Of a stretch of 64,000 bases of DNA, positions 28,246-38,596 are shown piece by piece. Numbering within the stretch: position 1 is the stretch's first letter; each line of letters opens with the position of its first letter. A model generated the notes under the pieces. It was not told where the DNA came from. It was given only the letters and a program-made list of their open reading frames with translations, and searched no databases. Both the position numbers and the translations under genes were made by a program. Source of the stretch: Erythrobacteraceae bacterium (GTDB taxonomy: Bacteria > Pseudomonadota > Alphaproteobacteria > Sphingomonadales > Sphingomonadaceae); assembly GCA_027486035.1 (NCBI GenBank), contig JAIXPX010000047.1, positions 1 to 64,000 of the forward strand, given 5' to 3'.

Positions 28246-31200
28246 TTACTCCGCCGCCAGCAGCGCGGCCTCTCCCAGATCGACGCTGACGAGCCGCGAG
28301 ACGCCCTTTTCCGCCATCGTCACCCCGAACAGCCGGTGCATCCGGCTCATCGTCACCGCATTGTGGGTGACGATCAGATAGCGCGTGGTGGTGGTGGCGA
28401 CCATCGATTCGAGCAGGTCGCAGAAGCGTTCGACATTGGCATCGTCGAGCGGCGCGTCGACTTCGTCGAGCACGCAGATCGGCGCGGGGTTGGTGAGGAA
28501 CAGCGCGAAGATCAGGGCCGTCGCCGTCAGCGCCTGCTCGCCGCCTGACAGCAGCGAGAGCGATTGCAGCCGCTTGCCCGGCGGCTGGGCGTAGATTTCC
28601 AGCCCGGCCTCGAGCGGATCGTCGCTATCGACCAGCGCGAGATGCGCCTGCCCGCCTTCGAACAGGCGGGTGAAGAGCACGCGGAAATGCCCGTCGACCG
28701 CTTCGAAGGCGGCGCGCAGCCGCTCGCGGCCCTCGCGGTTGAGGCTGCCGATCGAGCCGCGCAGGCGGGCGATCGCCTCGACCAGTTCGGCCTGCTCCTC
28801 GGCGCTGCTGCCATGTTCCTGCTCGATCCGGGCGAGTTCGTCGGCGGCGACGAGATTGACCGGGCCAATCCGCTCGCGCGCGGCGGTGAGCTTTTCGAGT
28901 TCGGCGGATTCCTCGGCTGCCTGCGCCAGATCGCCTTCGTCGAAGCCGAAGCGCTGGCCGAGCAGCGGCGGCGGGCACTGGAAGCGCTCGCCCGAAATGC
29001 GCGCCATCTCGGCGCGGCGAAGTTCCTCGTTCTCGGCCCGTGCGGCAAGGCTGGCGCGGCTCTCGCGCGCCTGGGCGAGGACTTCGGTGCGCTGGCTGAG
29101 CGTGGTGTCGGCGATGCGCTGCCGGCTGTCGGCCTCGCGCATGGCTGCATCGGCTGCGGCGAGTTCCTGCGCCAGCCGCTTGGCGGTCGCCTCGCCCGCG
29201 TCGATCTCGGCGGCGAGGGCTGCGGGCTTGGCCGCATGGACGGCTTCTTCCTCCGCGATTTCGGCGAGGCGGCGTGCGGTTTCGGCCATGCGGCGCTCGG
29301 CATCCGAGGCGCGGGCCTGCCAGCCGGCGTGGTCGGCCTGCTGGGCTGCGAGCCGCTCACGGTGCGCGGCAAGCGCCTGATCCTGCGCGGCGAGATCGGC
29401 GAGGGCGGCCTGCACTGCGGCGCGGGCGGCGGCGTTCCTCGCCTGTGCGGCCTCGAGCGCCGCGCGGCCTGCGTCGCGGGCCGGGAGCTTCTCGCGCGCG
29501 GCGCAGGCGGCCGCGACATCGGCTTTGGCAGCGGCGATCTGGACGGCGATGTCACCGGCACTGGCGGCGAGTTCGGCAAGCCGCGCGGCGAGGCGCTCCT
29601 TGGCCGCCTCGGCCTGGTCGAGCCGGCGCAGGGCCTGCCGCTCGGCCTCGATCGCGGCGGCGATGCCGCGCTCCTGCGCGACAAGATCGGTCTGGAGCGC
29701 TGCCAGCGCCTCGCGCACGGCCTTGTCCCCGGCCTCGGCCCTGGTGGCAGCGTCGCGCAAGGGGGGCAGGGCGGCTTCAAGCTCGGCAAAGCGGTTGGCG
29801 GCTTCGAGCCGGGCGGCTTCAGCCGCGCCTTCGCCGCGCGCCACAAAGCCGTCCCAGCGCCTGAGGTGCCCGGCGCGGGTGACGAGCCATTCGCCGGGAG
29901 CCAGCGCGCGGCCGTCATCCTCCTCGAGGCAGTGGACGAGGGCGAGGCGGGCGGCGAGTTCTGCGGGGCAGTCCGAAAGGCGCGACAGAAGGCTGCCCGC
30001 GACCGGCCTGGGGGCATTCGCTCCCGTCCAGAAGCGCCCGTCCTGCGGCGTGGCAGGTGCGCCCAGCGGCGATTTGCCATCGCGCCCCAGCACTGCGGCA
30101 AGCGCGCGTTCGTAGCCGGGGGCAACGCTCACCTTGTCGAGCGGGGTCGCAAGGCCCTGCCGCCCGGCCTCGCGCTTGGCGCGCGCCTCGCGGTCGCGGG
30201 CAAGCGCGGCGTGTTCCCGCTCGACCCCGGCAAGCTCGGCGCGGGCTGCGGCAAGCGCGGAGGCGGCCTCGTCGCGCGCGGCCTGCAATTCGCCCTTGCG
30301 CCCCTGATCTGCCGCGAGCCTTGCGCGCAGGCCTTCGAGTTCCTCCGCTGCCGCTGCGGCCGCCGCGCGCGCGGCGATCACGTCGGCCTCGGGATCGCCG
30401 CTGGCGGCGAGTTCGGCGCGGGTGCGTTCGAGCCGGTCGGCCTCGGCCTCGATCCGGGCGAGGCGCGCCTCGGCCTGTTCGACCGCGGCTTCGGCAACGC
30501 GCCATTCGGCCTCGACCCCGGCCTGATCGGCGGTGGCCTTGGCGAGGGCGAGTTCGGCGGCACGGCTGGCGCGTTCCTTGTCCTCGGCCTTTTCGGCGAT
30601 GAGGGGGCGCGCGGCCGCGGCGTTATCCACCGCCTCGCGGCTGACGGCAAGTTCGTCAGTAAGCCGTGCCAGCGCCTCGACCGCCGCGCCGGTCAGGCGG
30701 TCGGCATCGGAGCGATCCTCCTCCAGCCGGGTGCGCTGGCGGGCAAGATCGGCGAGGCGGGTCTCAGCGGCATCGAGCTTCTCGGCGAGCGCGGCCATGC
30801 GGTGCCCGTGGGCGCTGGCATCGTCGCGCCGGTCAGCAAGCTCGTCGCGCGCTTCGGAGAGCGCCTGGGCCGCGGCAGCCTGCTCCTGCTGGGCGATCCC
30901 GACGGCAGCTTGCGCCTCGGCGACCCGGGCCTCGGCGCCCTCGGCCGCCGCCCGGGCCATCTTCGCCGCCTCGGCGGCCTCGCGCCAGCGGGCGAACAGC
31001 AGCCGCGCTTCGGCGGCCTGGATGCGGGTGGTGAGTTCGGTGTAGCGCTCGGCCTGCTTGGCCTGGCGCTTCAGACTCGCGATCTGCGCGTCGAGCCCCG
31101 CCATCAGGTCTTCGAGCCGGGCGAGGTTCGCCTCGGCGCCGCGCAGCTTGCTCTCGGCATCCTTGCGGCGGACATGGAGGCCCGCGATCCCTGCCGCCTC

Positions 31201-31668
31201 TTCGAGCATCGCCCGGCGCTCGGCGGGCTTGGCGGCGATCACCTGCGCGATCTTGCCCTGGCTGACGAGCGCGGGGGAATGGGCACCGGTCGCGGCATCG
31301 GCGAAGGTGAGGGCGACATCCTTGGCGCGCACGTCGCGGCCGTTGACGCGGTAGGCAGAGCCCGCGCCGCGCTCGATCCGGCGGGTGACGACCAGCTCAT
31401 CGCCGCGATCATCGCTCGCCTGGAGCACCACTTCGGCGAAATCGCGCGGCGGGCGGGTGGAGGTGCCCGCGAAGATCACGTCCTCCATCCCGCCCGATCG
31501 CATCGACTTGGCCGAGGTCTCCCCCATGACCCAGCGGATCGCTTCGAGCAGGTTGGACTTGCCGCAGCCGTTGGGGCCGACGACGCCAGTCAGCCCCGGC
31601 TCAATGCGCAGTTCCGCCGGCTCGACGAAGCTTTTGAAGCCGCTGAGCTTGAGCCGGTGGATCTGCAT
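28246..31668 (-). CDS. smc: Chromosome segregation protein SMC
   Basis: N-term HRLKLSGFKSFVEPAEL...GVVGPNGCGKSNLLEAIRWVMGE; coiled coils; C-term LSLLSGGEQALTATALIFALFLTNPAPICVLDEVDAPLDDANVERF. Confidence 0.97.
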   Translation of the reverse strand: MQIHRLKLSGFKSFVEPAELRIEPGLTGVVGPNGCGKSNLLEAIRWVMGETSAKSMRSGGMEDVIFAGTSTRPPRDFAEVVLQASDDRGDELVVTRRIERGAGSAYRVNGRDVRAKDVALTFADAATGAHSPALVSQGKIAQVIAAKPAERRAMLEEAAGIAGLHVRRKDAESKLRGAEANLARLEDLMAGLDAQIASLKRQAKQAERYTELTTRIQAAEARLLFARWREAAEAAKMARAAAEGAEARVAEAQAAVGIAQQEQAAAAQALSEARDELADRRDDASAHGHRMAALAEKLDAAETRLADLARQRTRLEEDRSDADRLTGAAVEALARLTDELAVSREAVDNAAAARPLIAEKAEDKERASRAAELALAKATADQAGVEAEWRVAEAAVEQAEARLARIEAEADRLERTRAELAASGDPEADVIAARAAAAAAAEELEGLRARLAADQGRKGELQAARDEAASALAAARAELAGVEREHAALARDREARAKREAGRQGLATPLDKVSVAPGYERALAAVLGRDGKSPLGAPATPQDGRFWTGANAPRPVAGSLLSRLSDCPAELAARLALVHCLEEDDGRALAPGEWLVTRAGHLRRWDGFVARGEGAAEAARLEAANRFAELEAALPPLRDAATRAEAGDKAVREALAALQTDLVAQERGIAAAIEAERQALRRLDQAEAAKERLAARLAELAASAGDIAVQIAAAKADVAAACAAREKLPARDAGRAALEAAQARNAAARAAVQAALADLAAQDQALAAHRERLAAQQADHAGWQARASDAERRMAETARRLAEIAEEEAVHAAKPAALAAEIDAGEATAKRLAQELAAADAAMREADSRQRIADTTLSQRTEVLAQARESRASLAARAENEELRRAEMARISGERFQCPPPLLGQRFGFDEGDLAQAAEESAELEKLTAARERIGPVNLVAADELARIEQEHGSSAEEQAELVEAIARLRGSIGSLNREGRERLRAAFEAVDGHFRVLFTRLFEGGQAHLALVDSDDPLEAGLEIYAQPPGKRLQSLSLLSGGEQALTATALIFALFLTNPAPICVLDEVDAPLDDANVERFCDLLESMVATTTTRYLIVTHNAVTMSRMHRLFGVTMAEKGVSRLVSVDLGEAALLAAE

Positions 31669-31689
31669 CGGCTGACCTGGCCGTCAGCC

Positions 31690-32433
31690 TCAGCGCGCGC
31701 CGGCGCGCTGGAGCAGGGGTTCGAGCTGCGCCCAGCTTCCGGCATCGAGCTTCTGGCCGTTGAGCAGGAAGGTCGGGGTCTGGTTGATCCCGTCTTCGGT
31801 CGCATAGCCTTCCGAGATCTTGGAAAGCTTCTCGAGGCTGGCGAAATCGGCCATGCAGGTGCGTGCCTGGTCCTCGCTGATCCCGCGCGCGGCGAAGAAT
31901 TCGTAGAGGCCGGTCAGCGCGCCGAATTGCACGAAGCGCTGGTTTGCGGGCAGGGCGTTGACGCTTTCGAGCGCGGCCTGGTTGGCATAGGCGCGTTCCT
32001 GGATCGGCTGGAGGTTCGCCCACACCTGGTCGGCCAGCGGCAGGGCTGCCTCGGGGTTGGAGCAGCCGATCAGGCGGGTCAGCGCCAGATCGAGCGGGCC
32101 ATGGATCAGGAAGCTGCGGAATTCGAAGCTGACGCGGCCGGAATTGACGTAATTCGCCAGCAGCGGCTCCATGCCCTCACCCGCAAAGCGCGCGCAGGCC
32201 GGGCAGGTGAGCGAGCCGTATTCGACCAGCTTGAGCGGGGCATCGGGGTTGCCGACAAGATAGCCGCCTTCCTCGGTGGTGGCGACCTTCTGCGACCAGC
32301 TCGTGCCGGCCGGCGCGGCGACCACCGGCAGGGGTTCGCCGCTGGCTGCGGCGCCGCCGGTCGCATCGTCACCGCAAGCCGCCAGCATCAGCGGCGCAAA
32401 GGCGACGAGCGAGAGCGAAGCGAAGCGTTTCAT
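31690..32433 (-). CDS. DsbA-family thioredoxin-domain lipoprotein
   Basis: Lipobox-like LMLAACGDD; LVEYGSLTCPACARFA. Confidence 0.85.
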   Translation of the reverse strand: MKRFASLSLVAFAPLMLAACGDDATGGAAASGEPLPVVAAPAGTSWSQKVATTEEGGYLVGNPDAPLKLVEYGSLTCPACARFAGEGMEPLLANYVNSGRVSFEFRSFLIHGPLDLALTRLIGCSNPEAALPLADQVWANLQPIQERAYANQAALESVNALPANQRFVQFGALTGLYEFFAARGISEDQARTCMADFASLEKLSKISEGYATEDGINQTPTFLLNGQKLDAGSWAQLEPLLQRAGAR

Positions 32434-32535
32434 GTTCATCGGGCAAGCCATCCTCAGGTATCAAAGCGCGCAGGATAGCCCCTCACGCGGGTGCGCAGCA
32501 AGCGCGCGCGTGGGGGCCTGTGAAAAAGTCAGGCG

Positions 32536-33309
32536 TCAGTTCGCAGGCGGAGCAAAGCGCGCCGCCAGCACCGGGTAGAGGCTTTCCCAGCCATAGACAT
32601 CGGCGAGCAGCTTGCCGTCGAGAGCGAAGCTCGGCGTGCCCCGGACAGCGAATTCGGCGGTGTCGGCCTCGTCGATCGCGATCAGCCTGCGCGCGGCGGC
32701 ATCATTGGCAAGGCAGGCGTCGAGCTCGGCCCGCGATTGCCCGCGCGCGGCGGCAACGAGGTCGGCAAGGCCGAGCGCGCTCGCGGCGTTCATGCGGCCC
32801 GCCTTGTCGGCGCGCTCCCAGATCGCCTGCTGGCTCGCTGGCGCGGCGCGGGCCTTGCCGAGCCAGACCGCCTGATTGAGCATCAGCGCCTGGTGGCGCG
32901 CCTTGAAGCCGGCCGGATCGCCGCAGCCGGCGAGGAGCGCGGCGGTGATATCGAGCCCGCTGTGGATCTGGGTGCGCACCTCGAGCGAGAGCTTGCCCGG
33001 CGCGATCAGCACGATCTCGAGCGGCGGTTCGCCGCGCGCCGCGAAGGCCGCGCAATGCGGGCAGGTGTAGCTGATAAACTCGGTGAGCGTGGCGGGCGCA
33101 TCGGGATTGCCGATTACATGGCCGCGCTCGCTGCGGCGGATGGTGCTGGCCCAGCTGCTGGGGTTCTCGCGGGGTGCAAAGGCGCTGCCCCGGCGCGCAA
33201 GATCCTGCGCGGCCGGGCGGGCCGGCTGGGGCCGGGGCGTCTGCTGGGCAGCGGCAGGGCCGGCGGCGAGCACCAGGGCGGCAGCGGCAAGGAGCGGGGG
33301 CTTGATCAT
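32536..33309 (-). CDS. DsbA-family thioredoxin-domain exported protein
   Basis: Signal peptide; LTEFISYTCPHCAAFAARG. Confidence 0.85.
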   Translation of the reverse strand: MIKPPLLAAAALVLAAGPAAAQQTPRPQPARPAAQDLARRGSAFAPRENPSSWASTIRRSERGHVIGNPDAPATLTEFISYTCPHCAAFAARGEPPLEIVLIAPGKLSLEVRTQIHSGLDITAALLAGCGDPAGFKARHQALMLNQAVWLGKARAAPASQQAIWERADKAGRMNAASALGLADLVAAARGQSRAELDACLANDAAARRLIAIDEADTAEFAVRGTPSFALDGKLLADVYGWESLYPVLAARFAPPAN

Positions 33310-33860
33310 CTGTTGTCGTCTTCCGGAGGGGTCGGCGCCTCGCTGTTCGAGAGGCTGCGGGCAAGGGACTCAAGAACGGTGCGCAATTCGGGGTCGCCGA
33401 TATCGCGCAAGCTGTCGCCGAGCTCCAGCGGGATCGGCTTCAGGGAGGGCGGAGGCTTGGCCGGCCTGCCCTCGGCGGGCGGGATGACCGCGCCCTGCCG
33501 CAGCTTGACGCGGGCGACGGCGCGGTAGCCGAAGAAGCGGTTCACCCGCTCGATGATCTCCGGGATGACCTGCTCGATCAGCGGCGCATGGGCCGGGACG
33601 ACAACGAGCTGGAGGATGCCCTCCGCCTTCTCGCCGGGAGGAAAGCGGATCGCCTCCGGGCTGCACACGCGGGCGTGGCGCGGGCCGACGATCTCGGGCC
33701 AGCGGGTCACGACCGAGGACTGCACGAAGCCGAAGCGGCGGAAGGCGGTGCGGCCGATCTCGGGCATGAGATCGCCGATCGCCTTGGCGCCCTGTCCGCG
33801 CGGGCGGGCATAGGGTTTGATTTGGCCCTTCTTGCCCGAGGTGGTCTTGTCGCTTCCCAT
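33306..33860 (-). CDS. DUF721 domain-containing protein
   Basis: RTAFRRFGFVQSSVVTRWPEIVGPRHARVCSPEAIRFP...LIEQVIPEIIERVNRFFGYRAVARVKL; ATGA overlap with the DsbA-like gene. Confidence 0.8.
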   Translation of the reverse strand: MGSDKTTSGKKGQIKPYARPRGQGAKAIGDLMPEIGRTAFRRFGFVQSSVVTRWPEIVGPRHARVCSPEAIRFPPGEKAEGILQLVVVPAHAPLIEQVIPEIIERVNRFFGYRAVARVKLRQGAVIPPAEGRPAKPPPSLKPIPLELGDSLRDIGDPELRTVLESLARSLSNSEAPTPPEDDNR

Positions 33861-33889
33861 GATCGCCACGGCCATGCCATAGGCCGCGC

Positions 33890-34933
33890 GTGACCGCCAG
33901 CATCTCCGCTTCGCTTCTCGACTGGTATGACGCGAACGCCCGCGACCTGCCGTGGCGCCTGCCGCCGGGGGTGCCGCTGCCGGACGATGCCGACTGGCCC
34001 TATCGCGTGTGGCTGTCCGAGGTGATGCTCCAGCAGACCACGGTGGCGGCGGTGAAGCCCTACTTCGCCCGGTTCACCGCCCTGTGGCCGAGCGTCGATG
34101 CGCTCGCCGCCGCGAGCGATGACGACGTCATGGCGGCATGGGCGGGGCTCGGCTATTACTCGCGTGCCCGCAATCTGGTGAAATGCGCCCGTGCGGTGGC
34201 GGAAAGGGGCGGCTTTCCCGCGACCGAGGCGGAACTGCGCGCGCTCCCCGGTCTGGGCGACTACACCGCCGCTGCCGTCGCTGCGATCGCCTTCGGAAAG
34301 CCTGCGGTGGTGGTCGATGCCAATGTCGAGCGGGTGGTGGCACGGCTTTTCGCCATCGATGCGCCGCTGCCGGGGGCGCGGAAGGCCATCCGCGCCGCCG
34401 CCGCCACGATCACGCCCGAGAAGCGCGCCGGCGACTTTGCCCAGGCGATGATGGATCTCGGCAGCCAGGTCTGCACCGGCAAGGCGCCGCGCTGTCTGCT
34501 CTGCCCGCTGGCCGACGCGTGCAAGGGCCGCAAGGCGGGGGAGCCGGCGCGCCTTCCCGTCAAGCCGCCGAAGAAGGCCGTCCCCGAGCGGCATGGCACC
34601 GCTTTCTGGATCACGCGCAGGCAGGGGCGCGAGGTCTGGCTCGTCACCCGGCCCGGCACGGGGATGCTCGGCGGGATGCGCGCTCTGCCCGACGACGGCT
34701 GGAGCGCGCGCGCCGATGGCTCGGGCGCGCCGCCGCTGGCGGGCGACTGGCGCGTGCTGGGTGCGGTGCGGCACGGCTTTACCCATGCCCATCTCACGCT
34801 CGAGGTGAGGGCGCTGGAAAGCGAAGGGCAGCCGCCGGGCGAGGGCCAGTGGTGGGCGGTCGCGCGGATCGGCGAGGCGGGGCTTGCGACCCTGTTTGCC
34901 AGGGCCGCAGCGCTTGCCCTCGCCGGGGCTTAG
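33890..34933 (+). CDS. mutY: A/G-specific adenine glycosylase
   Basis: WLSEVMLQQTTVAAVKPYFARF; LPGLGDYTAAAVAAIAFG; FeS cluster C..C..C; C-terminal NUDIX-like domain. Confidence 0.95.
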   Translation: MTASISASLLDWYDANARDLPWRLPPGVPLPDDADWPYRVWLSEVMLQQTTVAAVKPYFARFTALWPSVDALAAASDDDVMAAWAGLGYYSRARNLVKCARAVAERGGFPATEAELRALPGLGDYTAAAVAAIAFGKPAVVVDANVERVVARLFAIDAPLPGARKAIRAAAATITPEKRAGDFAQAMMDLGSQVCTGKAPRCLLCPLADACKGRKAGEPARLPVKPPKKAVPERHGTAFWITRRQGREVWLVTRPGTGMLGGMRALPDDGWSARADGSGAPPLAGDWRVLGAVRHGFTHAHLTLEVRALESEGQPPGEGQWWAVARIGEAGLATLFARAAALALAGA

Positions 34934-35151
34934 AAGATCCCGCCGCCAAGGCTCAGGCGCACGCCCGCCACCAGCAGCACCACAAGGCAAAAATTGCGCC
35001 CCCCGTCGCGCGACGAGAGCGCGCCAAGGATCACCCCGAGGGCGATCAACGGCAGGGCGAACCAGTTGAGCGCCCCCAGAAACGGGATCTGCGCCGGGAT
35101 CACGATCACGAGGCTAACGAGGCCGATGAGGTAGGCGAGGATATTGAACAT
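34930..35151 (-). CDS. Small membrane protein, hypothetical (73 aa)
   Basis: MFNILAYLIGLVSLVIVIPAQIPFLGALNWFALPLIALGVILGALSSRDGGRNFCLVVLLVAGVRLSLGGGIF; two TM segments. Confidence 0.65.
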   Translation of the reverse strand: MFNILAYLIGLVSLVIVIPAQIPFLGALNWFALPLIALGVILGALSSRDGGRNFCLVVLLVAGVRLSLGGGIF

Positions 35152-35271
35152 GTGTTCTAGATAGGCAATACACCTCCCCGTGCAAGCACGCAGCGTCCAC
35201 GCGATTGACCGGCGCGTCGGCCTGCCGCAGACATGGCGCCAAGACCCGTCTGTTCCGGAGATTCTGCCCCG

Positions 35272-36591
35272 ATGCCTTCCCTCGATCTTGCCGCTGCCGC
35301 CCTTTCGCGCCGTTCACTGCTTCGTGCGGGCGCGCTGTTCGCCGGCGGTGCGGCGCTCGGCGGCCTGCCGTTCGGCCGCATGGCCCTTGCCCATGACGTG
35401 AGCGAGAACTGGCCCAATGTGGCCGCGCTTGCGGATAAGTATGTGTCCCAGAGGAAGGTCGCCAACCTCCTGCTGACTTTCGGCTGGGGGCAGCAGGACA
35501 TGGCCCACACGGTTGGCGGCGGCGCGCTGGCGCTGGCGAGGCCGGCGGCGGTGGACGAGAACTCGCTCTACCGCATCTATTCCATGACCAAGCCGATCAC
35601 CGGCATGGCCGCGATGATCCTGATCGACGAGGGCAAGCTCGGTCTCGACCAGCCGGTCGCCGAGATCCTTCCGGCTTTCCGCGACATGCGGGTGCTGGTG
35701 AACCCCGAAGGCTCGCTCGACGAGACGGTGCCTGCCATCCGCCCGATCACGATCCGCCAGCTCCTCACCCACACGGCGGGCCTCGGCTACCAGATCGTCA
35801 GCAAGGGGCCGCTGCAGAAGGCCTATGGCGAGGCCGGTCTGGTCGGCGCGCCGGTCAGCCGGATGCCGATCCCGGGTGTTCCGCCGGTCACGCCTGCACC
35901 CAGCCTCGCCGACTTCGCCGACCGCCTCGCCGAGTTGCCCTTGATGTACCAGCCGGCCACCAGGTGGAGCTATTCCTGCTCGCTCGACCTGCTCGGCCGG
36001 GTGATCGAGGTGGTGAGCGGCATGGAGTTCGAGGCCTTTCTCAAGCAGCGCATCTTCGCGCCTTGCGGCATGACCAGCACCTGGTTCCAGGTGCCCGCCA
36101 GCGAGGCGCAGCGCCTCACCGACAATTACGGCATCCTCGGCAGCAATGCCTTCCCGATCGATCCCGGACCGGCCTCGATCTTCCTCGACGCGCCGAGCGT
36201 GAAGAACGGCGGCGGCGGCCTGGTGTCGAGCCCGAAAGACTATGACCGCTTCCTCAGGATGCTGCTCGGCTATGGCCGGATCGACGGCAAGTTCGTGATG
36301 AGCGAGGAGGCGGTGCGGGTGGGCACCTCGAACCTCGTTCCCGCCACGGTCGATCTCACCGGCAGCTGGATCGCGGGCGAGGGCCATGGCGCAGGCGGCC
36401 GCTCCAAGGGCACGACCTTCGGCTGGGGCGGAGCGGCGGGCACGCTGGCGGCGGTCGATTTCGGCCTCGGGCTGCGCTCGTGCCTGTGGACGCAGTACAT
36501 GCCCTCGGATGCCTATCCGATCCGCGACGAATTCATCGCCGCGCTCGAGAAAGACCTCGCCGCGATGCGCGCGGCCAAGAAGGCAGCGTGA
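35272..36591 (+). CDS. Serine hydrolase (class C beta-lactamase family), Tat-exported
   Basis: Twin-arginine SRRSLLRAGALFAGGAALGG; YSMTKPITGMAAM (SxxK); WSYSCSLDLLGR. Confidence 0.88.
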   Translation: MPSLDLAAAALSRRSLLRAGALFAGGAALGGLPFGRMALAHDVSENWPNVAALADKYVSQRKVANLLLTFGWGQQDMAHTVGGGALALARPAAVDENSLYRIYSMTKPITGMAAMILIDEGKLGLDQPVAEILPAFRDMRVLVNPEGSLDETVPAIRPITIRQLLTHTAGLGYQIVSKGPLQKAYGEAGLVGAPVSRMPIPGVPPVTPAPSLADFADRLAELPLMYQPATRWSYSCSLDLLGRVIEVVSGMEFEAFLKQRIFAPCGMTSTWFQVPASEAQRLTDNYGILGSNAFPIDPGPASIFLDAPSVKNGGGGLVSSPKDYDRFLRMLLGYGRIDGKFVMSEEAVRVGTSNLVPATVDLTGSWIAGEGHGAGGRSKGTTFGWGGAAGTLAAVDFGLGLRSCLWTQYMPSDAYPIRDEFIAALEKDLAAMRAAKKAA

Positions 36592-37487
36592 TGCACGCCC
36601 CCGCGCCGCAATCGCTGCCGATGGCCTTCGCCGGATCGCCGCTCGACCGCGCCGACCATATCCGGGTCGATGACGAGGCCCTCGCCGGGCTGATGAACTG
36701 GAAGGCAAGGGTGTTGCTGCTGGACGGCCTCTTGCCGGGGGTCGATGATCAGGGCGGCCTGGTCTGGGGCTCGCTGGCCGACGTGCCCGAGACGGCCGAG
36801 CTGGTGTTCCTCGGGATGCTGGACGGCAAGGCGCATTTCGCCCCCGTCCCGGGCGAGGGTGCGGAGGGCCCCGCCTATGCCATGCCGCGGGCGTGGCAGC
36901 TGATGACCCAGCTCTCGGCCCCCGATCTGGCGATCTATGGCGGGGCGCGAAGCCTTGCCGATTGGCACGCGCGCCACCGTTTCTGCGCGCGGTGCGGGGC
37001 GCCGACCAAGCTGGTGAAGGGCGGCTGGCAGCGGCATTGCGACGGCTGCGGCGCGGACCATTTCCCGCGCACCGATCCGGTGACAATCATGCTGGTCGAG
37101 CACGAGGACAAGCTGCTGCTCGGCCGCCAGCCGCGTTTCCCGCCCAAGATGTATTCCGCGCTCGCGGGCTTTGTCGAACCGGGAGAGACCATCGAGGAAG
37201 CGGTCGCGCGGGAGATCCACGAGGAAGCGGGCGTGCGGGTGCGCGATGTCAAGTACATCGCCAGCCAGCCCTGGCCCTTCCCGAGCCAGCTGATGATCGG
37301 CTGCACAAGCGTGGCGGATGATCCGGCGCTCAACATCGACACCACCGAACTCGAGGACGCGCGCTGGTTCACCCGCGCCGAGCTGGAGGCCGCGCGCGCG
37401 GCGGGGGAGGCGGGGACGGACCTGCTCTACTTCCCGCGCCCCTTCGCCATCGCCCATCACCTCGTGTGCTGGTGGCTCGATAAGTGA
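36591..37487 (+). CDS. nudC: NAD(+) diphosphatase (NUDIX)
   Basis: HRFCARCGAPTKLVKGGWQRHCDGC; GFVEPGETIEEAVAREIHEEAGV. Confidence 0.92.
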   Translation: MHAPAPQSLPMAFAGSPLDRADHIRVDDEALAGLMNWKARVLLLDGLLPGVDDQGGLVWGSLADVPETAELVFLGMLDGKAHFAPVPGEGAEGPAYAMPRAWQLMTQLSAPDLAIYGGARSLADWHARHRFCARCGAPTKLVKGGWQRHCDGCGADHFPRTDPVTIMLVEHEDKLLLGRQPRFPPKMYSALAGFVEPGETIEEAVAREIHEEAGVRVRDVKYIASQPWPFPSQLMIGCTSVADDPALNIDTTELEDARWFTRAELEAARAAGEAGTDLLYFPRPFAIAHHLVCWWLDK

Positions 37488-38176
37488 CACAGCATCTCAC
37501 CATCGATATCTATTCCGATGTCATGTGCCCGTGGTGCCTGATCGGCTATGGCCAGCTGACCAAGGCGCTTGCCGAACTCGAAGGGGAGATCGCGGCCGAA
37601 ATCCGCTGGCGGCCGTTCGAGCTCAATCCGCAGATGCCCCTGGAGGGCGAGGAGCAGGAAGCGCACCTCCAGCGCAAATATGGCCGCCCCGCCGAGGAAG
37701 GCGCGAGGCTGCGCGGGCAGATGAAGGCGATTGCCGAGAGCGCGGGGGTCTCGCTCTCCTACGAAGGCGAGGGCGAAGGCGAGGCCCCGCCCGCGATGAT
37801 GTGGAACACCCGCGCCTGCCACAAGCTGCTCGCCTTTGCGCTGGAGGAGGCGGGGCCGCAGGTGCAGACGCAGCTCAAGCTTGCGCTGTTCCGCGCCCAT
37901 TTCAACCAGCGCCGCAACCTCGGGGACCGGTCGGTGCTGCTCGATATCGCCGCCAGCGTCGGCCTCCACCGCGAAGCGGCCAAGGCGGCGCTGGACGATC
38001 CCGATCTCGAAGCCCGCGTCCTCGCCGAGGAAGCGCAGGCGTGGGACATGAACATCTCGGGCGTGCCGGCGATGATCGTCGCAAACAAGTTCCTGATCCC
38101 CGGCGCACAGGGGCCCGAGGTCTATGTCAACGCGCTGCGGCGGGTGGCGGAGAAGACCCGGGCGGGGGCGGTTTAG
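37484..38176 (+). CDS. DsbA family oxidoreductase (FrnE-like)
   Basis: LTIDIYSDVMCPWCLIGYGQL; AWDMNISGVPAMIVANKFLIPGAQ. Confidence 0.88.
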   Translation: MTQHLTIDIYSDVMCPWCLIGYGQLTKALAELEGEIAAEIRWRPFELNPQMPLEGEEQEAHLQRKYGRPAEEGARLRGQMKAIAESAGVSLSYEGEGEGEAPPAMMWNTRACHKLLAFALEEAGPQVQTQLKLALFRAHFNQRRNLGDRSVLLDIAASVGLHREAAKAALDDPDLEARVLAEEAQAWDMNISGVPAMIVANKFLIPGAQGPEVYVNALRRVAEKTRAGAV

Positions 38177-38574
38177 ACCAGCCCCAGCCGCTCCAGCTTC
38201 ATCGCCAGCTTGCCGGGCAGGGCATCCCCGATATCCTCGCCCTCGGCCACGTCCTTGGGGGCCTTGTCCTCGGCAAGGTAGCGCCAGCCCTGATGGGCGC
38301 GCTTGGGGCTCGTGTGGACGCGGATCAGGCGCGGCTCCAGCACAATGTCCCAGCGCCCGTCCTCGGTCTTTGCAAAGCCGAGGATCACAGAGCGCGCGAC
38401 GATCGCGTGGTTGATGATCCAGTAGAGCGAGCCGCCGACGCATTCCTCGTGCCGGGTCGGCCGGTTGCGGGTGGTGAGCGCAATCGCGCTCCGTCCGCGA
38501 TACCATCCGGCCAATTGGTCATAGCTCTTCGCCCCGAAGGCGATCTTGGTCAGGTGAAGCGGCATGGGGGCCAA
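38173..38574 (-). CDS. DUF1489-like protein
   Basis: MPLHLTKIAFGAKSYDQLAGWYRGR...TRNRPTRHEECVGGSLYWIINHAIVARSVILGF. Confidence 0.75.
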   Translation of the reverse strand: MAPMPLHLTKIAFGAKSYDQLAGWYRGRSAIALTTRNRPTRHEECVGGSLYWIINHAIVARSVILGFAKTEDGRWDIVLEPRLIRVHTSPKRAHQGWRYLAEDKAPKDVAEGEDIGDALPGKLAMKLERLGLV

Positions 38575-38596
38575 TGTGGGCCGATACCGCGCCCGA

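Noticed and set aside
28564-32478. 1304-aa ORF on + strand opposite smc
   Set aside because: Antisense ORF expected from high GC codon bias; the minus strand encodes clear SMC and a DsbA-like protein. The translation is low-complexity-like and without family motifs.
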